Below, piece by piece: positions 1 through 5,431 of a stretch of DNA of 6,596 nucleotides. The DNA is from Opitutaceae bacterium (lineage in GTDB: Bacteria; Verrucomicrobiota; Verrucomicrobiia; Opitutales; Opitutaceae): the NCBI GenBank assembly GCA_025352845.1, contig JANXSC010000231.1, forward strand, positions 1 through 6,596, written 5' to 3'. Positions within the stretch are counted from its first letter, which is position 1, and every line of letters starts with the position of its first letter. The position numbers were made by a program, and so were the translations under genes. The notes beneath the pieces are model-generated. The model did not search any database. It was not told where the DNA came from and saw only the letters and a list, made by a program, of their open reading frames with translations.

Positions 1-40
1 CAAGGCCGCCGCACGCCGCTGATTCGCCGCGCTGGACGAC

Positions 41-2155
41 ATGACGCTTCCCGACGCCAGCTGCGAACCCACTTCGCGCCGCCTGATCTTCTTCGCGGCG
101 GCGGTCATCGCGGGCGCGGCGCTCGTCGCGTATGCGAACACGGTTTCCGCGCCGTTCATTTTCGACGACATCGCGGCCATCGTCGAAAATCCCACGATTC
201 GCGATTTGTCGTCGCTCCGTTCCGTGCTCACGCCGCCAAGTGCGGACGGCGTGACGGTGAGCGGCCGCCCGCTGCTCAACCTCAGCTTCGCGCTCAACTA
301 CGCGGTCAGCGGGACGGGCGTCTGGAGTTATCATGCCCTGAATCTCCTGATCCACGCGCTCGCGGGGCTCACGTTGTTCGGCATCGTGCGCCGCACGGTG
401 GCGGCGACGCGGCTCGCGGCGCACGCATTTTCGATCGCGTTATTTTCCTCGCTGCTCTGGACGCTGCATCCGCTCCAAACGGAGTCGGTCACCTACGTCG
501 TGCAGCGCGCCGAATCGCTCAGCAGCCTGCTCTACCTGCTCACACTCTACGGTTTCATCCGTGCGACCGCATCGAATTCAAAACCGTGGAGTGTCGCGTC
601 CGTCGCGGCGTGCCTGCTCGCAGCGACCACGAAGGAAATCGCCGCCACCGCGCCGCTTCTCGTGCTCCTCTACGACCGTATGTGGGTGAGCGGGACGTTT
701 CGCGCGGCGTTGCGCGCCCGCGCGTGGTATTACGCCGCGCTCGCACTCGTCTGGCCGCTGCTCGCGTGGCTCGTCGCCGGCACCGCGGGCCGCGGCGGCA
801 CGGCCGGCCTCGGCGTGGGCGTGAGTTCGCTGGAGTATGCCATCTCCCAACTCCGCGCGATCCGGGGCTACTTCGGGCTCGCCGCGTGGCCGTTTCCCCT
901 CGTGATCGATCACAGGGGAACGCTTTCATTCGCGAGCGCGGCGGCGGCGCTGCCGTTCGCGTTGGTCGTAGTCGCATTGGTTGCGGCCACGATCTTCGCG
1001 CTCCGCCGCGCGCCCGCGCTCGGGTTTTGCGGCGCGTGGTTTTTCGTCGTGCTCGCGCCGAGTTCGAGCGTGGTGCCGCTGCTCGACACGATGTTTGAGC
1101 ACCGGGTGTATCTCGCGCTCGCCGGCCCGCTCGCACTCGCCGTCGCCGCCGCCCACGCGTGGCTGGGCGTGCGCGCGACGACTGTGCTCGCGTGCGCTGC
1201 CTTCGCTTGCGTGGGCCTCACGCTGAATCGGAATGCCGACTATCGCAGCGAGGTCGCGCTGTGGTCGGCCAACGTCGCGCACACGCCCGCCAATCCCCGC
1301 GCGCATTTTCTCCTCGGCAATGCGCTGCTCGCACACGGCCAGCCGGCGGCGGCCGTCCCCGCGTTTCAAACCGCAGTGCAGCTCAAACCAGATTACATCG
1401 AGGCGCACAATAATCTCGGCAACGCTTTGCTCGCGGCCAATCGCGTGCCCGAGTCGCTCGTCGCGCTGGAGCACGCCATCCGCCTCCATCCGCTGGCGAA
1501 GACGCACTTCACGGCGGCGACCGCGTTCGCGCAGCTCGGCCGCATCGACGAAGCCATTTTCCACTACGACGCCGCGCTGCGCCTCGAACCCGCGTATGCC
1601 GAGGCGCTCTACAACCGCGGCAATCTCCACGCGCAAAAGAATCAGCCGCAGGCCGCCCTCGCCGACTATGAGGCGGCGCTGCGAATCGCCCCCGGCTTCG
1701 TCGATCCGCACCTCAACGCCGTCGTCACGCTCATCAGCCTGCGCCGATTCGGCGAGGCGGCCGCGCATGGCGAGACCGCCGTGCGGCTGCGCCCCGACTA
1801 CGCCGCGGCGCACTGGAAACTCGGCGACGCGCTCCTCGAACTCGGCCGGCTCGCCGACGCCGCCGACCGCTACCGCGAGGCCGTGCGCCTCGATCCCGGG
1901 CTCGTCCATGCGCACCATAACCTCGCGCGCGCCCTCGCCGCCCTCGGCCGCAACCCCGAGGCCATCGCGGCCTTTGAGCGCACGCTCCAACTCTCCCCGG
2001 ATTGGGCCATGGCCCGCCACCACTTTGCCCGCACACTCGAGGCCGCCGGCCAGAACGCGCGCGCGATTGCGGAGGACGAGGCGGCGCTGCGGCTCCAGCC
2101 GGATTTCCCGGAAGCGCGCGCGCACCTTGCACAACTGCGCCAGCGCGCGCCGTAA
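41..2155 (+). CDS. Polytopic membrane protein with C-terminal TPR array (TMTC/GT-C-like)
   Basis: The product has 704 residues. The N-terminal ~400 residues are strongly hydrophobic, with apparent TM segments near 15-35, 97-117, 128-146, 160-176, 184-211, 229-247, 300-320, 327-345 and 356-395. The first predicted non-cytoplasmic loop holds FDDIAAIVEN (D42, D43), like the acidic first-loop motif of GT-C glycosyltransferases. Further family-type motifs are GRPLLNLSFALNY (75-87), HPLQTESVTYVVQRAE (143-158), TKEIAATAP (197-205) and SSSVVPLLDTMFEHRVY (341-357). Residues 418-688 form eight 34-residue TPRs, followed by a capping helix to the C-terminus. This arrangement matches bacterial proteins related to eukaryotic TMTC proteins, which are O-mannosyltransferases; a glycosyltransferase role here is inference. 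It could instead act only as a membrane-anchored TPR scaffold. The ATG at 41 is chosen because a short polar N-terminus precedes TM1; no good Shine-Dalgarno is seen. I am sure of the gene and architecture, less sure of the activity. Confidence 0.9.
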   Translation: MTLPDASCEPTSRRLIFFAAAVIAGAALVAYANTVSAPFIFDDIAAIVENPTIRDLSSLRSVLTPPSADGVTVSGRPLLNLSFALNYAVSGTGVWSYHALNLLIHALAGLTLFGIVRRTVAATRLAAHAFSIALFSSLLWTLHPLQTESVTYVVQRAESLSSLLYLLTLYGFIRATASNSKPWSVASVAACLLAATTKEIAATAPLLVLLYDRMWVSGTFRAALRARAWYYAALALVWPLLAWLVAGTAGRGGTAGLGVGVSSLEYAISQLRAIRGYFGLAAWPFPLVIDHRGTLSFASAAAALPFALVVVALVAATIFALRRAPALGFCGAWFFVVLAPSSSVVPLLDTMFEHRVYLALAGPLALAVAAAHAWLGVRATTVLACAAFACVGLTLNRNADYRSEVALWSANVAHTPANPRAHFLLGNALLAHGQPAAAVPAFQTAVQLKPDYIEAHNNLGNALLAANRVPESLVALEHAIRLHPLAKTHFTAATAFAQLGRIDEAIFHYDAALRLEPAYAEALYNRGNLHAQKNQPQAALADYEAALRIAPGFVDPHLNAVVTLISLRRFGEAAAHGETAVRLRPDYAAAHWKLGDALLELGRLADAADRYREAVRLDPGLVHAHHNLARALAALGRNPEAIAAFERTLQLSPDWAMARHHFARTLEAAGQNARAIAEDEAALRLQPDFPEARAHLAQLRQRAP

Positions 2156-2195
2156 TTTTGGTTTTTGAAACTGGGATTGCATCCGACACGGGCTG

Positions 2196-2209
2196 TGTCC
2201 ACATGGACA
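2196..2209. promoter_or_regulatory. Putative LexA operator (SOS box) at the lexA start
   Basis: The sequence reads TGTCC-ACAT-GGACA, a perfect 5-bp-arm palindrome of 14 bp. One more pair extends it to GTGTCC/GGACAC (2195-2210). The Verrucomicrobia LexA box as I recall it is TGTTC-N4-GAACA, so this site matches in length and spacing and differs by one symmetric base pair per arm. Its position directly at the start of lexA supports negative autoregulation. It covers the upstream ATG at 2203, so LexA bound here would block initiation of transcription or act as a close roadblock. Identification as LexA-bound is inference from motif and position. Confidence 0.68.
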
Positions 2210-2829
2210 CTATGAACGAGCCCCTCACCGATCGCCAGCGGCAGGTCCTCGACTTCATTCATTCCCACCAACGGCAGCAGGGCGTGTCGCCCTCGCTCCG
2301 CGAAATCCAGGCGCACTTCGGGCTCGCGAGTCCGTTTGGCGTCAAACGGCACGTCGACGCTCTCACCGAAAAAGGCGCGCTCCGCCGACTTGAGGGCAAG
2401 GCCCGCGGTCTTCTCCCCGCCTCGCACCCGCGGCGCGGCGCGCTCGCGGAGATTCCGCTCTTCGGCACCATCCCGGCCGGCCCGCCGGTCGCGGCCGAGC
2501 AGGAGCCGGACAGCTACATCTCGGTCGACACCGTGTCGCTCGGCGTCAGGCCCAATGCCAAACTTTTTGCGCTGCGCGTCCGCGGCGACTCCATGATCGA
2601 CGCGAGCATCCTCGACCGAGATATTGTGTTTTTGACCCAGCGCGAAGCGCGCCCCAACGACATCGTCGCCGCCCTCATCGACGGCGAATCGACGCTCAAG
2701 CGCTACCTCGTGCAACGCGGCCGACCTTTCCTCCGCGCGGAAAATCCCCGCTACCCCGATCTGGTTCCCGCGACGGAATTGGTGATTCAGGGCGTGATGG
2801 TAGGATTGCTGAGGGCTTGGGCGAATTGA
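2203..2829 (+). CDS. lexA: LexA repressor (SOS response regulator, self-cleaving)
   Basis: The product has 208 residues from ATG 2203, or 205 from ATG 2212; E. coli LexA has 202. LexA represses DNA-damage genes and cleaves itself when RecA filaments form. The N-terminal winged helix-turn-helix spans about 6-70: LTDRQRQVLDFI opens it, SLREIQAHFGL and SPFGVKRHVDALTEKG form the HTH with its recognition helix. The cleavage bond is Ala92-Gly93 (in GTIPAGPP). The S24-type protease domain has nucleophile Ser130 (VRGDSM) and base Lys166 (STLKR), numbered from 2203; subtract 3 for the other start. All catalytic residues are present, so the repressor should be functional. The reading frame extends upstream to 2002, but that part overlaps the TPR gene and is not LexA-like. 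The start is either 2203 or 2212; neither has a Shine-Dalgarno, and 2212 would leave the operator just upstream rather than inside the gene. Confidence 0.96.
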   Translation: MDTMNEPLTDRQRQVLDFIHSHQRQQGVSPSLREIQAHFGLASPFGVKRHVDALTEKGALRRLEGKARGLLPASHPRRGALAEIPLFGTIPAGPPVAAEQEPDSYISVDTVSLGVRPNAKLFALRVRGDSMIDASILDRDIVFLTQREARPNDIVAALIDGESTLKRYLVQRGRPFLRAENPRYPDLVPATELVIQGVMVGLLRAWAN

Positions 2830-2919
2830 GCCCGGACTCGAATCGCGCCAGAGGCGAACCAATCCAAAACCAATCTCCACGCTTCCCATCGCGGCGCAGT
2901 TGGCCTTAATGGCGGGACT
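2830..2919. other. Short intergenic gap between lexA and the amidohydrolase gene
   Basis: This is 90 bp without a convincing ORF. I see no strong stem-loop with a T-run, so no intrinsic terminator for lexA is evident, and no clear -35/-10 pair. GGCGGGA at 2911-2917 sits just before ATG 2920 and is at best a weak Shine-Dalgarno. The promoter of the following gene, if it has its own, should lie here. Confidence 0.5.
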
Positions 2920-3906
2920 ATGAACTCACCCCGTTCACTGTCCCGTCGCGAATTTGTTCTCAGCTCTGCCGCAGCACTCGCGAGCACGCGTCTCGCCTTC
3001 GCCGCCGCAACTGCGGCCGAGCCAATCATCGACATCCACCAGCACACGAATTACGGCGGCAAGCGCGACACGTTCTGGAAACAGATCTCGCCGGCGCGCA
3101 CCGACGCCGAACTCGTCGCGCACCAGCGGGCCATCGGCGCGACCAGAACCATCCTTCTCCCCTCCGGCCGCGAAGTGCTCCGCGCCTCCACCCACGACGG
3201 CCGCGGCAACGGCCTCGAAAGCACCTGCACCAGCAACGACGCGTGCATGGCGGTGGCGAAGCAATATCCCGGCGAATTCGCCTTCGGCGCCAACGAGGTC
3301 AGCGACCTCGACGAGGCACCGGCCGTCGTGGAAAAATACCTGAAGCTCGGCGCGTGCATCATCGCCGAGCAGAAGTTCGGCGTGGAGTGCGATTCCGCCG
3401 CGATGCAAAAACTCTACACGCTCGCCGCCGCCTACCGCGTCCCGATTCTCATGCACTGGCAGGCCGGCAGCTACAATTACGGCTTCGAGCGGTTTCACCG
3501 GATGCTGGAAAAATTTCCCGCGGTGAACTTCATCGGCCACGCGCAGACCTGGTGGGCCAACATCGACCGGGCGAACATCGACAACCCCAAGGCACTCTAC
3601 CCCAAGGGCGCCGTCACTGCCGGCGGCCTCACCGACCGTTACCTGCGCGACTACCCCAACATATTCGCCGATCTCTCGGCGGGCTCGGGGGAGAACGCGT
3701 TCAAGCGCGACCCGGAGCATGCGCGCGGGTTTTTCGCGCGACACCAGGACAAGCTGCTCTTCGGCAGCGACTGCGTGGACACCACCGGCGCCGTGGCTGA
3801 CTGCTCCGGCGCGCGGCAACTCGCGCAGATCCGCCAATTTTCCCCGACCAAGGCGATCGAGCGCAAGGTGCTCTTCGAAAACGCGCGGAAGCTGTTTCGG
3901 TTTTAA
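2920..3906 (+). CDS. Tat-exported metal-dependent amidohydrolase (amidohydrolase_2-like)
   Basis: The product has 328 residues. The N-terminus is a twin-arginine signal: SRREFVLSS (8-16), then an Ala-rich hydrophobic stretch with likely cleavage near A28-A33, so the folded enzyme probably acts outside the cytoplasm. The mature part is a TIM-barrel hydrolase of the amidohydrolase_2 type. Visible metal-site candidates are the H40-x-H42 pair (IDIHQHT) after strand 1, H179 (ILMHWQ), H207 (FIGHAQ) and D284 (FGSD), in the order expected for the superfamily. Length is typical. Family members hydrolyse or decarboxylate a wide range of ring, lactone or amide substrates, and the substrate here cannot be read from sequence. 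The start is fixed by the Tat motif directly after ATG 2920. The gene precedes two other export-signal genes on the same strand, but a 205-bp gap with a repeat element separates it from them, so co-transcription is uncertain. Confidence 0.9.
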   Translation: MNSPRSLSRREFVLSSAAALASTRLAFAAATAAEPIIDIHQHTNYGGKRDTFWKQISPARTDAELVAHQRAIGATRTILLPSGREVLRASTHDGRGNGLESTCTSNDACMAVAKQYPGEFAFGANEVSDLDEAPAVVEKYLKLGACIIAEQKFGVECDSAAMQKLYTLAAAYRVPILMHWQAGSYNYGFERFHRMLEKFPAVNFIGHAQTWWANIDRANIDNPKALYPKGAVTAGGLTDRYLRDYPNIFADLSAGSGENAFKRDPEHARGFFARHQDKLLFGSDCVDTTGAVADCSGARQLAQIRQFSPTKAIERKVLFENARKLFRF

Positions 3907-3932
3907 AGGTGCCGCATGAACGCGCCGGTTTG

Positions 3933-3958
3933 AAGTAAGGCGGGTCTCTGACCCGCCT
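3933..3958 (+). repeat. Left REP-like unit (9-bp stem, 3-nt loop)
   Basis: This unit starts AAGTAA, followed by stem GGCGGGTC, loop TCT and stem GACCCGCC. The A/T pair at 3938/3958 extends the stem to 9 bp. It begins 26 bp after the amidohydrolase stop, so it could form a hairpin at the 3' end of that transcript and protect it from exonucleases; that role is inference. Confidence 0.65.
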
Positions 3959-3980
3959 CTCGAACACTCAGTGCATACGA

Positions 3981-4006
3981 AGGCGGGTCAGAGACCCGCC
4001 TTACTT
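3981..4006 (-). repeat. Right REP-like unit, inverted copy
   Basis: This is an exact inverted copy of the left unit, with loop AGA on the + strand. The local stem gains one extra pair (3980/4002) compared with the left copy. It lies about 105 bp before the oxidoreductase start. Confidence 0.65.
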
Positions 4007-4111
4007 TCGTCCAAGATTCCACCGTGACACCGCGGCCGTCTTTCCTACGCTGCGTTCACCCCGTCAGGATCAACTCCGCCCACGTTTCCCGCCAGGCCCT
4101 CGCCCTCCTCC
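4007..4111. other. Leader region before the oxidoreductase gene
   Basis: This is 105 bp of non-coding sequence after the inverted repeat. It should hold the promoter of the downstream operon, but I see no convincing -35/-10 pair. The last dozen bases before ATG 4112 are pyrimidine-rich (CCCTCCTCC) and contain no Shine-Dalgarno, so initiation is probably SD-independent or the transcript has a very short leader. Confidence 0.4.
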
Positions 4112-5431
4112 ATGTTCACCCGCCGCCAGTTCACAAAAAAAGCCCTCGCCGCCGCCGCGGTGTTTTCCGCGCCGGCGTTACTCCGCGGCCAGAATCTCAA
4201 CAGCAAACTCAACCTCGCGTTTGTCGGTTCCGGCGGCCGAGGCGGGGCCAGCCTCAAGGGCTGCGCCTCGGAGAACGTCACCGTCCTCTGCGACGTGGAC
4301 GAAAAGCGCCTCGACGCTTCCGCCGCGCCCTACCCGCAGGCGCGCAAGGTCGTTGATTTCCGCAAGATATTCGACCGGCCCAACGAGTTCGACGCCGTCG
4401 TCGTCAGCACCTGCGAGCACACGCACGCGATGGCGACGATGCTCGCGCTGCGGCACAAAAAACACGTCTATTGCGAAAAGCCGCTCACGCACAATGTCGC
4501 CGAGGCGCGCACCGTGCGCGAATTTGCCGCCAAGGCCGGGGTCGTCACGCAGATGGGCGTGCAGATGCACGCGACGGAAAATTACCGCCGCGTCGTCGAG
4601 CTGATCCAAGGCGGCGCGATCGGGCCGGTGACCGAGGCGCACGTGTGGGTTTCCCGCTCGTGGGGCCTGCAGAGCAAGGCGGAATCCGACGCCGCAAAGG
4701 ATCGCGTGTATGTCGCGGAGCGCCCGCCCGAGCAGCCGGTGCCGGCGGGGCTGCACTGGGATTTGTGGCTCGGACCTGCCCCCGCGCGGCCGTTCAACGA
4801 GGCCTATGTGCCCGGCCCGAAGTGGTATCGCTGGTGGGATTTCGGCAACGGGACGATGAGCGATCTCGGTTCGCACTGGAACGACCTGCCGTTCTGGGCG
4901 CTGCAGTTGAAGGCCCCGCTCACCATCGAGGCCTTCGGTCCGAAACCCCACCCCGAGATCGCGCCGGCCTCGATGCGCGCGGTGTATGAGTTCGGCCAGC
5001 GCGGCGATCTGCCGCCAGTGAAACTCACGTGGCATCAGGGCAACGAAAAGCCCGCACTCTGGACGCAGCAGGCGATCCCGCAGTGGCCGGACGGCGTGCT
5101 CTTCATCGGCAGCAAGGGCATGTTGCTCGCCAACTACGCGAAACACGTGCTGCTACCTGAAAATAAGTTCGTCGATTTCACGCGCCCCGCGCCCACGATT
5201 CCAAAGGCCGAGACGCACTGGCTCGAGTGGATCGACGCGTGCAAGGGCAACGGCAAGGCGCTCGCCGATTTCGAGTATGCCGGCTGGCTCACCGAGTCGA
5301 ACCACCTCGGCAACGTCGCGTTTCGCGCCGGAAAAAAACTCGCGTGGGACGGCGCGAAGATGCGCGTCACCAACACGCGCGACGCCGACAAATTCCTCAG
5401 TCGCGAATACCGCAAGGGCTGGGTGCTGTGA
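4112..5431 (+). CDS. Tat-exported Gfo/Idh/MocA family NAD(P)-dependent oxidoreductase
   Basis: The product has 439 residues. A twin-arginine signal, TRRQFTKK (3-10), then an Ala-rich stretch and APALLRGQ (20-27), opens the protein, so export of the folded, cofactor-loaded enzyme is predicted. The Rossmann domain starts at LNLAFVGSGGRGG (33-45) with the dinucleotide-binding GxGGRG. The family EKP motif is E122-K123-P124 (CEKPLTHN), whose Lys is the expected catalytic residue. The C-terminal domain has the substrate-site motif DLGSHWND (251-258) and the WDLWLGPAPARPF and KWYRWWDFGNG stretches typical of the long PVC/Bacteroidetes subgroup. Family members oxidise, reduce or epimerise sugars, inositols and glycosides; the substrate here is unknown. 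The Tat motif right after ATG 4112 fixes the start. The stop overlaps the next start as GTGA, which indicates translational coupling with the dehydrogenase gene. Confidence 0.93.
   Translation: MFTRRQFTKKALAAAAVFSAPALLRGQNLNSKLNLAFVGSGGRGGASLKGCASENVTVLCDVDEKRLDASAAPYPQARKVVDFRKIFDRPNEFDAVVVSTCEHTHAMATMLALRHKKHVYCEKPLTHNVAEARTVREFAAKAGVVTQMGVQMHATENYRRVVELIQGGAIGPVTEAHVWVSRSWGLQSKAESDAAKDRVYVAERPPEQPVPAGLHWDLWLGPAPARPFNEAYVPGPKWYRWWDFGNGTMSDLGSHWNDLPFWALQLKAPLTIEAFGPKPHPEIAPASMRAVYEFGQRGDLPPVKLTWHQGNEKPALWTQQAIPQWPDGVLFIGSKGMLLANYAKHVLLPENKFVDFTRPAPTIPKAETHWLEWIDACKGNGKALADFEYAGWLTESNHLGNVAFRAGKKLAWDGAKMRVTNTRDADKFLSREYRKGWVL
5414..5418 (+). promoter_or_regulatory. Possible Shine-Dalgarno for the GTG start at 5428
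   Basis: AAGGG lies 9 nt before GTG 5428, inside the end of the oxidoreductase gene. It is the only start in this window with a reasonable purine-rich site at suitable spacing, and it supports the GTG choice together with the 4-bp overlap. Confidence 0.4.

Larger units (their letters stand above)
3933..4006. repeat. Inverted pair of 26-bp hairpin units (REP/BIME-like element)
   Basis: Positions 3933-3958 and 3981-4006 are perfect reverse complements over all 26 bases, separated by 22 nt (3959-3980). Each unit is itself palindromic around GGCGGGTC-TCT-GACCCGCC: the left folds as a 9-bp stem (3938-3946 with 3950-3958), the right as a 10-bp stem (3980-3989 with 3993-4002). Reading each unit 5' to 3' on its own strand, GTAA stands at the foot of the stem. 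This is the layout of REP sequences paired as a BIME, which RAYT (TnpA_REP) transposases mobilise and which carry a conserved tetranucleotide at the stem foot. A small MITE-like element or a bidirectional terminator are alternatives. No T-run typical of an intrinsic terminator follows on either side. Multi-copy status cannot be tested within this window. Confidence 0.72.

Noticed and set aside
1..40. Tail of an upstream gene, for example the frame ending KAARR with TGA at 20-22, or another frame with TGA at 42-44 overlapping the ATG at 41.
   Set aside because: Forty bases cannot distinguish these frames or show that any is coding, so no partial CDS is claimed.
926..2182. 418-codon open frame on the - strand opposite the TPR gene.
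   Set aside because: It is the antisense shadow of the TPR repeats in GC-rich DNA; its product is Arg/Glu/Gly-rich with no recognisable domain, while the + strand has clear TM segments and TPRs.
2165..2193. TTGAAA at 2165-2170 as a -35 box for lexA.
   Set aside because: No acceptable -10 hexamer lies 16-18 bp downstream (the bases there are ACGGGC-like), so I do not call a promoter.
2002..2202. N-terminal extension of LexA to an ATG at 2002.
   Set aside because: It would overlap the TPR gene by more than 150 bp and give a non-LexA Pro/Ala/Arg-rich segment; LexA homology begins at LTDRQRQ just after 2212.
2935..3837. 300-codon open frame on the - strand opposite the amidohydrolase.
   Set aside because: The + strand shows the full set of amidohydrolase metal-site motifs; the antisense product has no family features.
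3933..4006. Reading the inverted repeat as a short CRISPR array or an intrinsic terminator.
   Set aside because: There are only two copies, inverted rather than direct, so it is not CRISPR; there is no T-run after the stem on either strand, so a classical intrinsic terminator is not supported.
4178..5146. 322-codon open frame on the - strand opposite the oxidoreductase.
   Set aside because: It is a shadow of the Gfo/Idh/MocA gene, whose GxGGRG, EKP and DLGSHWND motifs all lie on the + strand.
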